64,000 nucleotides of DNA from Glycomyces tritici. GTDB taxonomy: Bacteria; Actinomycetota; Actinomycetes; Mycobacteriales; Micromonosporaceae. The stretch's first letter is position 1, and every line of letters starts with the position of its first letter. Under the pieces are notes generated by a model. That model made no database searches. It was not told the origin of the DNA and saw only the letters and a list, made by a program, of their open reading frames with translations. Location of the stretch: positions 387,504 to 451,503 of the forward strand of contig NZ_JAUEMJ010000005.1 in the NCBI RefSeq assembly GCF_030403505.1. The letters are read 5' to 3'. The translations under genes and the position numbers were made by a program. Below are positions 26,881-34,924 of the stretch, piece by piece.

Positions 26881-28151
26881 CCGCCGCCCCCGCCGCCCCT
26901 GCGCCCGCCGCCCTCGCCGAACCCGAACGCAACGTCGGCAAAGCCTGGATCGGCGGCATCACCACCGGGATGCTCGGCCTCTACATGGCCTTCTTCACCC
27001 CCATCCAGGTGCTCCTGCCCCTCCAGCTCGCCGAGATCGACGACGACGGCAAGGTCGCCGCGTTCGGCCTCGTCACCGGCTTCGGCGCGCTCGTCGCCGT
27101 CATCGCCAACCCCCTCGCCGGCGCGCTCTCCGACCGCACCACCGGCCGCTTCGGCCGCCGCCACCCCTGGACCCTCGGCGGCATGGCCGTCGGCGCGCTC
27201 GGCCTCTACCTGCTCGGCCTCCAGACCACCGTCATCGGCGTGCTCCTGTGCTGGTGCCTCGCCCAAGCGGCCCTCAACGCCGGGTACGCCAGCCTCAACG
27301 CGGGCATCCCCGACCACGTCCCGGTCCGCCAGCGCGCCGTCGTCTCCGGCTGGATCGGGTTCCCGCAGGCCCTCGGCCTCGTCCTCGGCGCGGTCATCGT
27401 CACCATGCTGGTCACCGACATCCCGACCGGCTACCTCGTGATCGGCGCGGCCGCCCTGGCCATGGCACTCCCCTTCGTACTGTCCACACCGGACCCGCCG
27501 CTGCAGCGCGCCGACCGGCCCCCCTTCGACTGGCGGGCCCTCCTCGCCACCTTCTGGGTCTCGCCCCGCGCCCACCCCGACTTCGCCTGGGCCTGGTTCA
27601 CCCGCTTCCTCGTCATGCTCGGCAACGCCACCGGCACGCTCTACCTGCTGTTCTTCCTGCAGGACGCCGTGCACTACGAGGAGCTGTTCCCCGGGCACAG
27701 CGCCGACGAGGGCGTCCTGATCCTCACGCTCCTGTACACCGGCGGCGTCATCGCCACCTCGGTGGCGGGCGGCGTGCTCTCGGACCGCATCGGCCGCCGC
27801 AAGCCGCTCGTCGTGGTCTCCTCCGCGATCATGACCGTCGCCGCACTGCTCCTGACGTTCTGGCACACCTGGCCCGCCGCGATCGCCGCCGCCGCGATCA
27901 TGGGCGCGGGCTTCGGGATCTACCTCTCCGTCGACCAGGCCCTCATCACGCAGGTCCTCCCGGCCGCCTCCGACCGCGCCAAAGACCTCGGCATCATCAA
28001 CATCGCCTCCACCGCACCGCAAGTCCTCGGCCCGGCCCTCGCCGCGGTGACCGTGGCCGGGCTCGGGGGCTACTCCACGCTCTACGCCTTGAGCGCGGCG
28101 GCCACGCTCCTCGGCGGCATCCTGGTGTGGCCCATCAAATCCGTGCGCTGA
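26877..28151 (+). CDS. MFS sugar (glycoside) transporter
   Basis: A 424-residue 12-TM carrier resembling the MFS/GPH-like sugar:cation symporters of the SLC45 type. Marks include FFTPIQVLLPLQL in helix 1, NPLAGALSDRTTGRFGRRHPW after helix 2, GIPDHVPVRQRAVVSGWIGFPQALG, and GVLSDRIGRRKPLV mid-protein. The GTG start overlaps the GH1 stop, which couples uptake to intracellular hydrolysis of a beta-glucoside. Confidence 0.88.
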   Translation: MTAAPAAPAPAALAEPERNVGKAWIGGITTGMLGLYMAFFTPIQVLLPLQLAEIDDDGKVAAFGLVTGFGALVAVIANPLAGALSDRTTGRFGRRHPWTLGGMAVGALGLYLLGLQTTVIGVLLCWCLAQAALNAGYASLNAGIPDHVPVRQRAVVSGWIGFPQALGLVLGAVIVTMLVTDIPTGYLVIGAAALAMALPFVLSTPDPPLQRADRPPFDWRALLATFWVSPRAHPDFAWAWFTRFLVMLGNATGTLYLLFFLQDAVHYEELFPGHSADEGVLILTLLYTGGVIATSVAGGVLSDRIGRRKPLVVVSSAIMTVAALLLTFWHTWPAAIAAAAIMGAGFGIYLSVDQALITQVLPAASDRAKDLGIINIASTAPQVLGPALAAVTVAGLGGYSTLYALSAAATLLGGILVWPIKSVR

Positions 28152-28179
28152 ACGGGCGGCCCGCCGCTACGATGCCGAC

Positions 28180-29106
28180 ATGCCCGCCGCCCTCCTGTAC
28201 TGCGCCGACCTGCTCCGCCCGCGCCGCCCCGACGAGCATTTCGCCGCCGAAGCGGCACTGGCCGCCGGACTCGGCGCCACGGTCGCGCTCATCGACCACG
28301 ACGCCCTGACCGGCGGCGACACCGCCCGGGCCGTCGCCCGGGTCCCCGCGAACCTCGGCACGGCCTGGTACCGGGGCTGGATGGCCCGCGCCGACCGGTA
28401 CGCGGAACTGCACCGCGCGCTCGCCGCTCGCGGCGTCCGCCTCGCCACCGGGCCCGAGCAGTACCGCGCCGCGCACGAACTGCCCGGCTGGCACGGCACG
28501 TTCGCCGCGCTGACCCCGGCGAGTCGCTGGATTCCCTTGGGGCAGGGGGAGTTCCCGGCCGCCGACGCGCTGGCCGGTCTCGCGGGGGCGCTGCCGGGCG
28601 GGCCGGGGATGGTCAAGGACTTCGTGAAGTCCCGCAAGGACGAGCCGGAGGCGTTCTTCGTCGAGGACCTCGCCGACGTTGCGGCCCTGCGGAGGACCGC
28701 CGAGTGCTTCATCGGGCGCCAGGGCCCGGACCTGGCCGGGGGACTCGTGGTGCGCGCCTTCGAAGACTTCGTCGGGATCGGCGGGCGGGCCGCGGAGGCC
28801 CGCGTCTGGTGGGTCCGAGGCGAGCCGGTCGTGGTCGGCCCGCACCCGGACCATCCAGAGGCGCTGGTCGAGCCCGACCTCATGGGAGTCACGGAAGCCG
28901 TTGCGGCCCTTGGCTGCCCCTTCGTCACCACCGATCTCGCGCAGCGCGCGGACGGGACCTGGCGAGTGGTGGAGGCAGGCGACGGCCAGGTCAGCGACTT
29001 CCCCCGCGGCACCGACCCCGAACCCCTCATCCGCGCGCTCATCGGGAGACCGCTGCCGCACCCGATCCACCGTCTCGCGGACGAGGGCCCTCGTCCGAGC
29101 GCTTAG
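28180..29106 (+). CDS. ATP-grasp domain protein (R2K-like clade)
   Basis: A 308-residue protein. The C-terminal ATP-grasp core has GMVKDFVKSRKDEPEAFFVEDL, EARVWWVRGEPVVVGPHPDHPE and the acidic end RVVEAGDGQVSDFPRGTDPEPLI. These match the ATP-grasp R2K family, proposed to ligate amino acids to peptides or proteins. Substrate unknown. It follows the MFS carrier by 28 bp on the same strand and may be transcribed with it, but no functional link is evident. Confidence 0.8.
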   Translation: MPAALLYCADLLRPRRPDEHFAAEAALAAGLGATVALIDHDALTGGDTARAVARVPANLGTAWYRGWMARADRYAELHRALAARGVRLATGPEQYRAAHELPGWHGTFAALTPASRWIPLGQGEFPAADALAGLAGALPGGPGMVKDFVKSRKDEPEAFFVEDLADVAALRRTAECFIGRQGPDLAGGLVVRAFEDFVGIGGRAAEARVWWVRGEPVVVGPHPDHPEALVEPDLMGVTEAVAALGCPFVTTDLAQRADGTWRVVEAGDGQVSDFPRGTDPEPLIRALIGRPLPHPIHRLADEGPRPSA

Positions 29107-29930
29107 CGCGCGAGCATCGCCGCCGCGACCTCCTCGACCGTGCTGTCCGGGAGGGCGGTCGCGGCGTGCTCGAGCACGAGCAGGCGGGCGTCGGGGATCT
29201 CGCGGGCGAGGGCTTCGCCGTTGCCGACCGGGAAGAACCGGTTGTTCCGGCCGTGCACCACGAGTGTGGGCACCGCGAGGTCGGGCAGGCGCTCGCGCCA
29301 GCGCGGCGTGCAGTCGAGCTTGGCGAAGACCGTGCCCAGCTGGTTGGCCAGCTGGACGGCGGGTTCGGTACCAGGGGTGCGGTCGAAGACGCGTTCGGCG
29401 TTCGCGCGGGCGGCGTCGGGGTCGTCGCCGAGGATCGCCGCGCCGACGGCGGCGAAGCGGGCCACGGCGTCCCGGTCGGACCAGTCGGGCATCGGGCGCG
29501 AGAAGAGCAGGCCCATCGTCTCCCCGTCGTGGTCGGGGAGGTCCGCGTCGACCGGACCCGGGGCGACGGGCCGGGTCCCGGCGAGGGTGAGGGCCGCGAA
29601 CGCTCCGGGGTGGTCGAGCGCGGCGACCTGGGCGACCATGCCGCCGACGCCGATGCCCGCCAGGTGCGCGGGCCGCGGGTCGAGGTCGCGGGCGAGGCGG
29701 GCGGCGTCGGCGGCGAGGTCGCGCAGCGTGTACGCGGGCGCTTCGGGGTCGACGGTGGTGGAGGCGCCGCAGTCGCGCAGGTCGTAGCGCACGACGTGGC
29801 GTCCGCCGGCCGCGAGCGCCCGGCACAGCGCGTCGGGCCACGAGAGCATGGTCGGGCCGCCCGCGAGCAGCACGAGGGGCGCTGCGGGGTCGCCGAAGTG
29901 CTCGACTCCGAGCGTGACGTTCTCGGTCAT
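29103..29930 (-). CDS. Alpha/beta-hydrolase fold protein with a degenerate catalytic triad
   Basis: A 275-residue alpha/beta-hydrolase of the MhpC/haloperoxidase-like group. The start at MTENVTLGVEHFG follows AAGGAG. The fold is intact (LVLLAGGPTMLSW oxyanion region, RHVVRYDLRDCGAST, CAP region, VPTLVVHGRNNRFFPVGNG). All three catalytic positions are altered. The nucleophile elbow reads HLAGIGVGGMVAQ, with Gly where GxSxG has Ser. The acid position in HGRNNRFFP is Asn. The His position in LEHAATALP is Thr. It is therefore unlikely to be an ordinary hydrolase and may be a binding or scaffold protein. Its end overlaps the ATP-grasp end by 4 bp. Confidence 0.8.
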   Translation of the reverse strand: MTENVTLGVEHFGDPAAPLVLLAGGPTMLSWPDALCRALAAGGRHVVRYDLRDCGASTTVDPEAPAYTLRDLAADAARLARDLDPRPAHLAGIGVGGMVAQVAALDHPGAFAALTLAGTRPVAPGPVDADLPDHDGETMGLLFSRPMPDWSDRDAVARFAAVGAAILGDDPDAARANAERVFDRTPGTEPAVQLANQLGTVFAKLDCTPRWRERLPDLAVPTLVVHGRNNRFFPVGNGEALAREIPDARLLVLEHAATALPDSTVEEVAAAMLAR

Positions 29931-30018
29931 GCATGACTCCTTCGGGTGAGGGCGGCCCGGTGGCCGCACTCATGCCGACGAGATGCGGGGCCGAAAGTCA
30001 TCGGTGCCCGGGGCGTGG

Positions 30019-30456
30019 CTACGCGGCGGCGGTGCCGAGGTCCTCCGGCCGCAGGCTCAGCGCCTGCGTGATGGCCATGACGTCCTGGTACTCGCGCCAG
30101 TGCAGGATCTCGCCGTCGCGCACGCGCAGGATCGCGATGAAGGCCGCCGAGCCGGCGAGGCCGGTGGTGGTGACCGTGCCGGTGAGTTCGTATTCGACGA
30201 CGAGGACTTCGGGGTCGGCGGTCTCGAGGGTGGTGATCTCGCGGAACGCCTCGAACCGGAACGGCAGCGGCCGGCTCGCGTAGAACGCCAGCCAGGCCTC
30301 GCGGCCTTCGTGGCGGCGCATGCCGGGCGGGGAGAACGGGGTCTCGACGACGATGTCGGCGGCGAGGAGTTCGGCGGGCAGCAGGGTCGGGCCGTGCTCG
30401 CTGAGCACGGCTTCCTGCATCCGGCGGTAGACCTCGAGGGGAGTCGCGTGGGACAT
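30019..30456 (-). CDS. SnoaL/NTF2-like protein
   Basis: A 145-residue cone-fold protein of the SnoaL-like/NTF2-like superfamily (VYRRMQEAVLSEHGPTLLPAELLAADIVVETPF, GREAWLAFYASRPLPFRFEAFREI, EYELTGTVTTTG, ILHWREYQDVMAI). Function may be isomerase-like or ligand binding; not assignable. The ATG after AGGAGG is preferred to the longer frame. Divergent from a TetR gene that presumably represses it through the shared promoter. The alpha/beta-hydrolase-like gene lies downstream on the same strand, 88 bp away. Confidence 0.8.
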   Translation of the reverse strand: MSHATPLEVYRRMQEAVLSEHGPTLLPAELLAADIVVETPFSPPGMRRHEGREAWLAFYASRPLPFRFEAFREITTLETADPEVLVVEYELTGTVTTTGLAGSAAFIAILRVRDGEILHWREYQDVMAITQALSLRPEDLGTAAA

Positions 30457-30497
30457 GATGGTGCCTCCTGAAGTAAACTGAGTAGGACTCGACTTTG

Positions 30498-30526
30498 AAT
30501 ATAATGAGTGGCACTCACTTTGGCAA
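30498..30526. promoter_or_regulatory. Overlapping divergent promoters with a TetR operator
   Basis: The operator TGAGTG-G-CACTCA (30505-30517) is a perfect odd-centred palindrome. On the minus strand, -35 TTGCCA (30526-30521) and -10 TATATT (30503-30498) are 17 bp apart with the operator in the spacer. On the plus strand, a consensus -10 TATAAT (30500-30505) abuts the operator. A weaker copy, GAGT-AGG-ACTC, lies at 30480-30490. One repressor dimer would shut both genes. Confidence 0.7.
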
Positions 30527-30539
30527 GGGGGATGTTCGG

Positions 30540-31130
30540 ATGAGCCGAGACGGCTTGGCGCACAAAGGAGAACGGCCGCTGCGCGCCGATGCGATCCGCA
30601 ACCGCGCGCGGATTCTGGAGGCGGCCGAGGCGGTGTTCGCCGAGCAGGGCGCATCCGTGGCGACCGATGCCGTCGCCGCGCGCGCCGGGGTCGCGATCGG
30701 CACGGTCTTCCGGCACTTCCCCACGAAGCCCGACCTGCTCAAGGCCGTGGTCATGAACCTGCAGGACCGGATCGTCGCCGAAGCGGACGCCATGGTCCGC
30801 GACGAGGGCGCCGTGACCGCCCTGTTCGAGTTCTGCTCCCTCGTCATGAACGCCGGCGCGAGCCACCGGGACGTGTTCGAGCGCCTGGCCGAGACCGGGG
30901 TGCAGGTGCGCGTGGCCGATGCCCTGGTGCGCCTGCGCCCCGCCGTGGACGTGCTGCTCCAGCGGGCCCGCGGCGGCGGTGCCGTCCGCCCCGACCTGAG
31001 CACTGACGAGCTGATCGCGCTCCTCGCCGCGGTGTGCCAGGAGGCGATCGCCGACGACTGGAGCGCGGCGTTCCGCCGCCGCTCGCTCGACCTCCTCTTC
31101 ACCGGGCTGCGGCCCGAGGGAGGCCGCTAG
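30540..31130 (+). CDS. TetR-family regulator
   Basis: A 196-residue regulator with an N-terminal HTH (ILEAAEAVFAEQGASVATDAVAARAGVAIGTVFRHFPTKPDLL) and a C-terminal ligand domain. The ATG at 30540 is chosen because the earlier in-frame TTG/ATG codons (30495, 30504) lie in or before the TATAAT box and so would not be transcribed. Likely autorepressor controlling the NTF2-like gene. Its stop overlaps the convergent ubiB-like gene by 4 bp. Confidence 0.9.
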   Translation: MSRDGLAHKGERPLRADAIRNRARILEAAEAVFAEQGASVATDAVAARAGVAIGTVFRHFPTKPDLLKAVVMNLQDRIVAEADAMVRDEGAVTALFEFCSLVMNAGASHRDVFERLAETGVQVRVADALVRLRPAVDVLLQRARGGGAVRPDLSTDELIALLAAVCQEAIADDWSAAFRRRSLDLLFTGLRPEGGR

Positions 31131-33106
31131 CGCGCGTCGTCCCGGTCGCGGGGCTTGGTGAAGATGTCGGCCAGGACCCGCAGCGCCATGATCGAGGCGA
31201 TCAGGAGCAGCGAGAGACCGAGGAACTGGTAGAGCCCGATGTCCTCGGTGACGGCCGGGCCGGTCTCGATCCCGATGAGCATCACGGCCATCACGCCCGC
31301 CGCGGCGGCGAGCACGGTGAGCAGGACCTGGTGCAGCCAGTCGGTGATCGCGCGCCGGTCCTCGGCGCGCGAGAACAGCCGGAAGTTCGCGGTGAGCCGC
31401 CCGGCCTCGGCCGCGGCGGCCAGGCGGTCGAGGCGGCGGGGGAGCTTGCGCAGCACCGGCAGGAGGTCGGCGGCCTCCTCCACGAGCATGTCCTTGACCG
31501 CGGTCGGACGCAGGTGCTGCTCGGCGTAGGCCTCGCCGATGGTGCGCGCCTGCGTCACCAGGTCGAAGCCCGGGTCGATCGCCGTCAGGCATCCCTCCAG
31601 TGTGGCCAGTGCGCGGAACACCGCCGCGAGCTCCGGCGGGATCGCGATGCGGAACTTGGCGATGATGCGGAACAGCTCGGTGAACATCCGCAGATCCGGG
31701 GCCGATCCGGCCATGAGGTGGCGGGCCATGAACGCGCCCAGCGCGCGCTCGAACGCGGCCTGGTCGAGCTCTGAGGGCCGCGTCGAGACGCTGATGAAGG
31801 CGTCGGCCAGCGCCGGCCCGTCCTGCCGGTCCACGGCCGTGAGGATCGCCTGGAGCGAGGCGCGCAGCTCCCGGTCGAGCCGGCCCACCGACCCGAAGTC
31901 GATCAGCCCGAGCCGGTCGTCGTCGAGCAGCAGCAGGTTGCCCGGGTGCGGATCGGCGTGGAAGATCCCGTCGATCATGACCTCGTCGAGCATCTCGCGC
32001 AGCAGCGAGGCCGCGAGCCGCCCCGGCTCCAGCCCGCGCTCGGCCAGGACCGGCCCGGCGGTCGCGAGCGGGACGCCCGAGAGCCGCTCCATGACCAGCA
32101 CCCCGTCGTCGGAGAGGTCCGGGTGCGGCCGCGGGACGCCGACCGCGGCGCGGCGCCGGTCGTGCGCGACCGCGACCTGCGCGAGGTTGCGGGCCTCCAC
32201 GGTGAAGTCGACCTCCTCGCGCAGCGCCGTCGCGAAACCGGCGGCCAGGCCCAGCACGTCCATCGAACGGCCCCAAGCGGTATGGCGGTCGAGCAGGCGC
32301 GCGAGCCGCTCGATGATGTCGAGGTCGCGCTCCACCGCCTGCGCGGCGCCGGGGCGGCGCACCTTCACCACCACCGCCTGCCCGCCGTGCAGCACCGCAC
32401 TGTGGACCTGCGCGATCGAGGCGGCGGCCATCGGCTCGGGATCGAACCGGGAGAACACCTCGCCGACCGGCGCGCCGATCGCCGCCTCGACCAGTTCGGC
32501 GGCGGTCGACCCCGGGATCGGCGCCGCCTGGTCCTGCAGCTTCGCCAGCTCGGCGATGTAGGCCGGCGGCAGCAGATCGCGCCGGGTGGAGAGGATCTGA
32601 CCGAGTTTCACGAAGGTGACGCCCGCGTCGTCCAGCGCCAACCGCAACGAGCGCGCCTGCTCGGGGCCCTGGCCGAGCTGGCGGCGGCCCCGCAGCAGCC
32701 CAAACAGGCCGTGCCGGGAGGCGATGGCGAGGATCTGGAGATACCGGCGGGTGCGCCGCAGTCGCGAGCGCATGCCCTTGAACCAGCTCCGCAGCGGCGG
32801 GACGGCGCCCGTGGGCAGCACCGCCTCCCACACCACCAGCATGATCATCGCGATCACCGGCGCGCAGAGGAACGCCAGCGCGAGCAGCGCCACCGCCCCC
32901 GCCGCCTCGTCGGAGCTCGGCGTCTGGCCCCGGAAGGGCGCGAACAGGGTGGGCACGAGTCCGTACTGGACGATCGTCAGACTGACGACGCTGACGATCA
33001 TCAACCGCCACAACGTGTACCGCACGTCGAGCAGCCTGGTCGCGGTGTACGCGACGAGCGTGGTGTTGACGGCGAGGCCGAACACGGAGACGAGCAGGAC
33101 GGTCAC
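31127..33106 (-). CDS. UbiB/ABC1-type (AarF) atypical kinase, membrane-anchored
   Basis: A 659-residue protein. Two to four N-terminal hydrophobic segments (residues 1-95) precede the ABC1 kinase-like domain. That domain has the KxGQ motif (GVTFVKLGQILSTRRDLLP), a VVVKVRRPG lysine, HADPHPGN and LIDFGSVG. Two TM helices end the protein. ABC1 proteins support quinone or lipid metabolism through ATPase activity. The GTG start overlaps the stop of the upstream GlxA-type regulator (GTGA), so the pair is co-translated and the regulator may respond to quinone or redox state; that is inference. Confidence 0.88.
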   Translation of the reverse strand: MTVLLVSVFGLAVNTTLVAYTATRLLDVRYTLWRLMIVSVVSLTIVQYGLVPTLFAPFRGQTPSSDEAAGAVALLALAFLCAPVIAMIMLVVWEAVLPTGAVPPLRSWFKGMRSRLRRTRRYLQILAIASRHGLFGLLRGRRQLGQGPEQARSLRLALDDAGVTFVKLGQILSTRRDLLPPAYIAELAKLQDQAAPIPGSTAAELVEAAIGAPVGEVFSRFDPEPMAAASIAQVHSAVLHGGQAVVVKVRRPGAAQAVERDLDIIERLARLLDRHTAWGRSMDVLGLAAGFATALREEVDFTVEARNLAQVAVAHDRRRAAVGVPRPHPDLSDDGVLVMERLSGVPLATAGPVLAERGLEPGRLAASLLREMLDEVMIDGIFHADPHPGNLLLLDDDRLGLIDFGSVGRLDRELRASLQAILTAVDRQDGPALADAFISVSTRPSELDQAAFERALGAFMARHLMAGSAPDLRMFTELFRIIAKFRIAIPPELAAVFRALATLEGCLTAIDPGFDLVTQARTIGEAYAEQHLRPTAVKDMLVEEAADLLPVLRKLPRRLDRLAAAAEAGRLTANFRLFSRAEDRRAITDWLHQVLLTVLAAAAGVMAVMLIGIETGPAVTEDIGLYQFLGLSLLLIASIMALRVLADIFTKPRDRDDAR

Positions 33107-34152
33107 GAGGCGGGGCCCTTCGGGTCGAGGCGGGATCCGATGCCGCCACAGGGTACTGCACCACCGCGCCGCTCAACCCGCGGTTGTAAGTGCGCGGTCG
33201 CGGCCACCGCCCGGTACTGCGACGGTGCGATCCCGTACTCGCGCGTGAAGGCCTGGCGCAGCGCCTCCGCCGAGGCGAACCCGCAGCGCGTCGCCACCCG
33301 GGCCACCGGCAGGTCGGTCGACGCGAGCAGCTGCGCCGCCGCCGTCACGCGCGCCTGCCTGACGAACCGGCCCGGCGTCTGCCGCAGATGCGTGCGGAAC
33401 AACCGGGTCAGGTGCCGCGGGCTCACCCGCGCCACACCCGCCAGCGCCTCAGTGGACAGGTCGGCGTCGAGCCGCTCGCTGACGTGGTCGGTGACCTTCC
33501 GGACCAGGTCGTGGTCGACCGCCGGCGCGGCCGTGAACATGCTCATCTGGGCCTGGTTGCCCGGCCGGTGCAGGTAGGTGACCATGGCCCGCGAGACCCA
33601 GCGGGCCAGGTCCGGTCCGTGGTCGGCCTCGATGAACGACAGCGCGAGGTCGAGCGCGCTGGTGACCCCCGCGGCGGTGTAGACGTTCCCGTCCCTGATC
33701 CAGATCGGGCGCGGGTCCACTTCGACCTTCGCGTACTGCTCGGCGAGGCGCTTCGCGAAGTGCCAGTGGGTGGTCGCGCGCCTGCCGTCGAGGAGGCCCG
33801 CGGCGGCGAGGACGCTCGCCCCGGTGCACAGGGAGGCGATGCGCCCGCTCTCGCGGGCGAGCCGCCGCACGTGGCCCACGAACCGCTCGTCGCCGGCCGC
33901 GCGCTCGTGCCCGAGCCCGCCGGAGACGACGAGCGTCCCGATCGGACCGCGCAGGCGCTCCAGTGCCGCCTGGCCGTTGAGAACCAGCCCCGTGGAGCAG
34001 GTGATCGGCCGCCCGCCCGGTGTGGCGAGCACGAGGTCGTAGCCGAACGCCGGGTCGATCACCCGGACGGCGTCCAGTGTGGTCGTGACGCACGCGATGT
34101 CGAGGAGTTCGGCGTCGTCGTAGCCGACGACGACCACACGGTGGTCTGCCAT
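33103..34152 (-). CDS. GlxA-type regulator (DJ-1/PfpI domain plus AraC HTH)
   Basis: A 349-residue protein. Residues 1-170 form a class I glutamine amidotransferase/DJ-1-like domain with Cys in RIASLCTGASVLAAAGLLDGRRATTHW. Residues about 220-325 form an AraC HTH (LSTEALAGVARVSPRHLTRLFRTHLRQTPGRFVRQARV... VARVATRCGFASAEALRQAFTREYG). The start at MADHRVVVV follows GAGGG. The family controls catabolism of small nitrogenous or amide compounds in various bacteria; its ligand here is unknown. Couples to the ubiB-like gene. Confidence 0.9.
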   Translation of the reverse strand: MADHRVVVVGYDDAELLDIACVTTTLDAVRVIDPAFGYDLVLATPGGRPITCSTGLVLNGQAALERLRGPIGTLVVSGGLGHERAAGDERFVGHVRRLARESGRIASLCTGASVLAAAGLLDGRRATTHWHFAKRLAEQYAKVEVDPRPIWIRDGNVYTAAGVTSALDLALSFIEADHGPDLARWVSRAMVTYLHRPGNQAQMSMFTAAPAVDHDLVRKVTDHVSERLDADLSTEALAGVARVSPRHLTRLFRTHLRQTPGRFVRQARVTAAAQLLASTDLPVARVATRCGFASAEALRQAFTREYGIAPSQYRAVAATAHLQPRVERRGGAVPCGGIGSRLDPKGPAS

Positions 34153-34254
34153 GCCCTCAGCATAGGTCTGCAAGACCAGGATGCCAAGATTTCGGACCTG
34201 CCGACCGCGTCCGGTTGACCGACCCGGGGAGACGCGCGAGGGTGGGTGGAACGG

Positions 34255-34271
34255 ATACCCCCTCTAGGTAT
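34255..34271 (+). promoter_or_regulatory. CsoR-like operator ahead of a membrane-protein gene
   Basis: ATACCCCCTCTAGGTAT is an inverted repeat ATACC-N7-GGTAT. Read on the opposite strand it agrees with the 10884-10900 site at 13 of 17 positions. It overlaps TAGGTA (34265-34270), a possible -10, which would start the transcript within about 10 nt of the ATG. Confidence 0.55.
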
Positions 34272-34281
34272 GGAGACCGAC

Positions 34282-34869
34282 ATGACCGCCACGACCACCG
34301 CAGCGCTGCCGCGCTCGACCCACCCGCTCCGCGCCGCTCTGCGGCGCTGGCCCACCGTCGCCGGGATCGTCATGGCCGCCTTCGTGGCCTGGGGTGCGAC
34401 CTCCGGGGCCGACACCGCGCCGGTCCTGGCCGCCTCCGGGTTCGTCTACCTCGGCTCGGCCGCCTTCCAGAAGCGCGGCGCGGCCTGGCCCGTGTTCTTC
34501 CTGTCCTTCGTCGTCATCGGCGCGGCCGGGTTCACGGCCTTCGAAGCGCCCCTGGCCATCTGGGCGCTCGTCGCGATCGCCGTCCTCTTCGCCGCGTTCG
34601 GCCTGCTGCGCGGGGCCGCGCGCCCCGCCGAGGGCCTGCCGCTGCAGAGCCTGGCGATGGCCGGCTTCGGCGGGCTCGCGGTCGCGGTCCTCCTGGTCGG
34701 CGGGGACCTCGGCCTCTACCTCGTGGCGGCCGGCCTGCTCGGCCACGCCGCCTGGGACGTGTGGCACCACCGCACCGAGCGGGTCGTCTCCCGCTCGCTC
34801 GCGGAGTTCTGCGTCGTCCTCGACACCCTTGTGGCCGTCGCGATGGTCGTCGTGGCCCTTCAGCACTGA
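34282..34869 (+). CDS. Polytopic membrane protein of unknown function, predicted metal-regulated
   Basis: A 195-residue protein with about six hydrophobic helices after a short polar N-terminus. No family is recognised. Near the C-terminus there is a polar motif LLGHAAWDVWHHRTERVV (residues about 153-170) whose His, Trp, Asp and paired His could bind a metal or heme. The ATG at 34282 follows GGAG. An upstream GTG at 34246 is rejected because the CsoR-like operator would fall inside the coding region. Shares its operator type with the DUF4396 gene. Confidence 0.75.
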   Translation: MTATTTAALPRSTHPLRAALRRWPTVAGIVMAAFVAWGATSGADTAPVLAASGFVYLGSAAFQKRGAAWPVFFLSFVVIGAAGFTAFEAPLAIWALVAIAVLFAAFGLLRGAARPAEGLPLQSLAMAGFGGLAVAVLLVGGDLGLYLVAAGLLGHAAWDVWHHRTERVVSRSLAEFCVVLDTLVAVAMVVVALQH

Positions 34870-34890
34870 CCTCCGGCATCGATGTGCGGA

Positions 34891-34919
34891 ACGGACCCGG
34901 CCCGCGTGGCCGGGTCCGT
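34891..34919. terminator. Bidirectional hairpin terminator
   Basis: Perfect 12-bp stem ACGGACCCGGCC / GGCCGGGTCCGT with a 5-nt loop between the convergent membrane-protein and pnkp genes. Confidence 0.75.
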
Positions 34920-34924
34920 CGTCG

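Noticed and set aside
34246..34281. GTG 34246 as start of the six-helix membrane protein
   Set aside because: It would place the CsoR-like operator within the coding sequence. ATG 34282 has a GGAG site.
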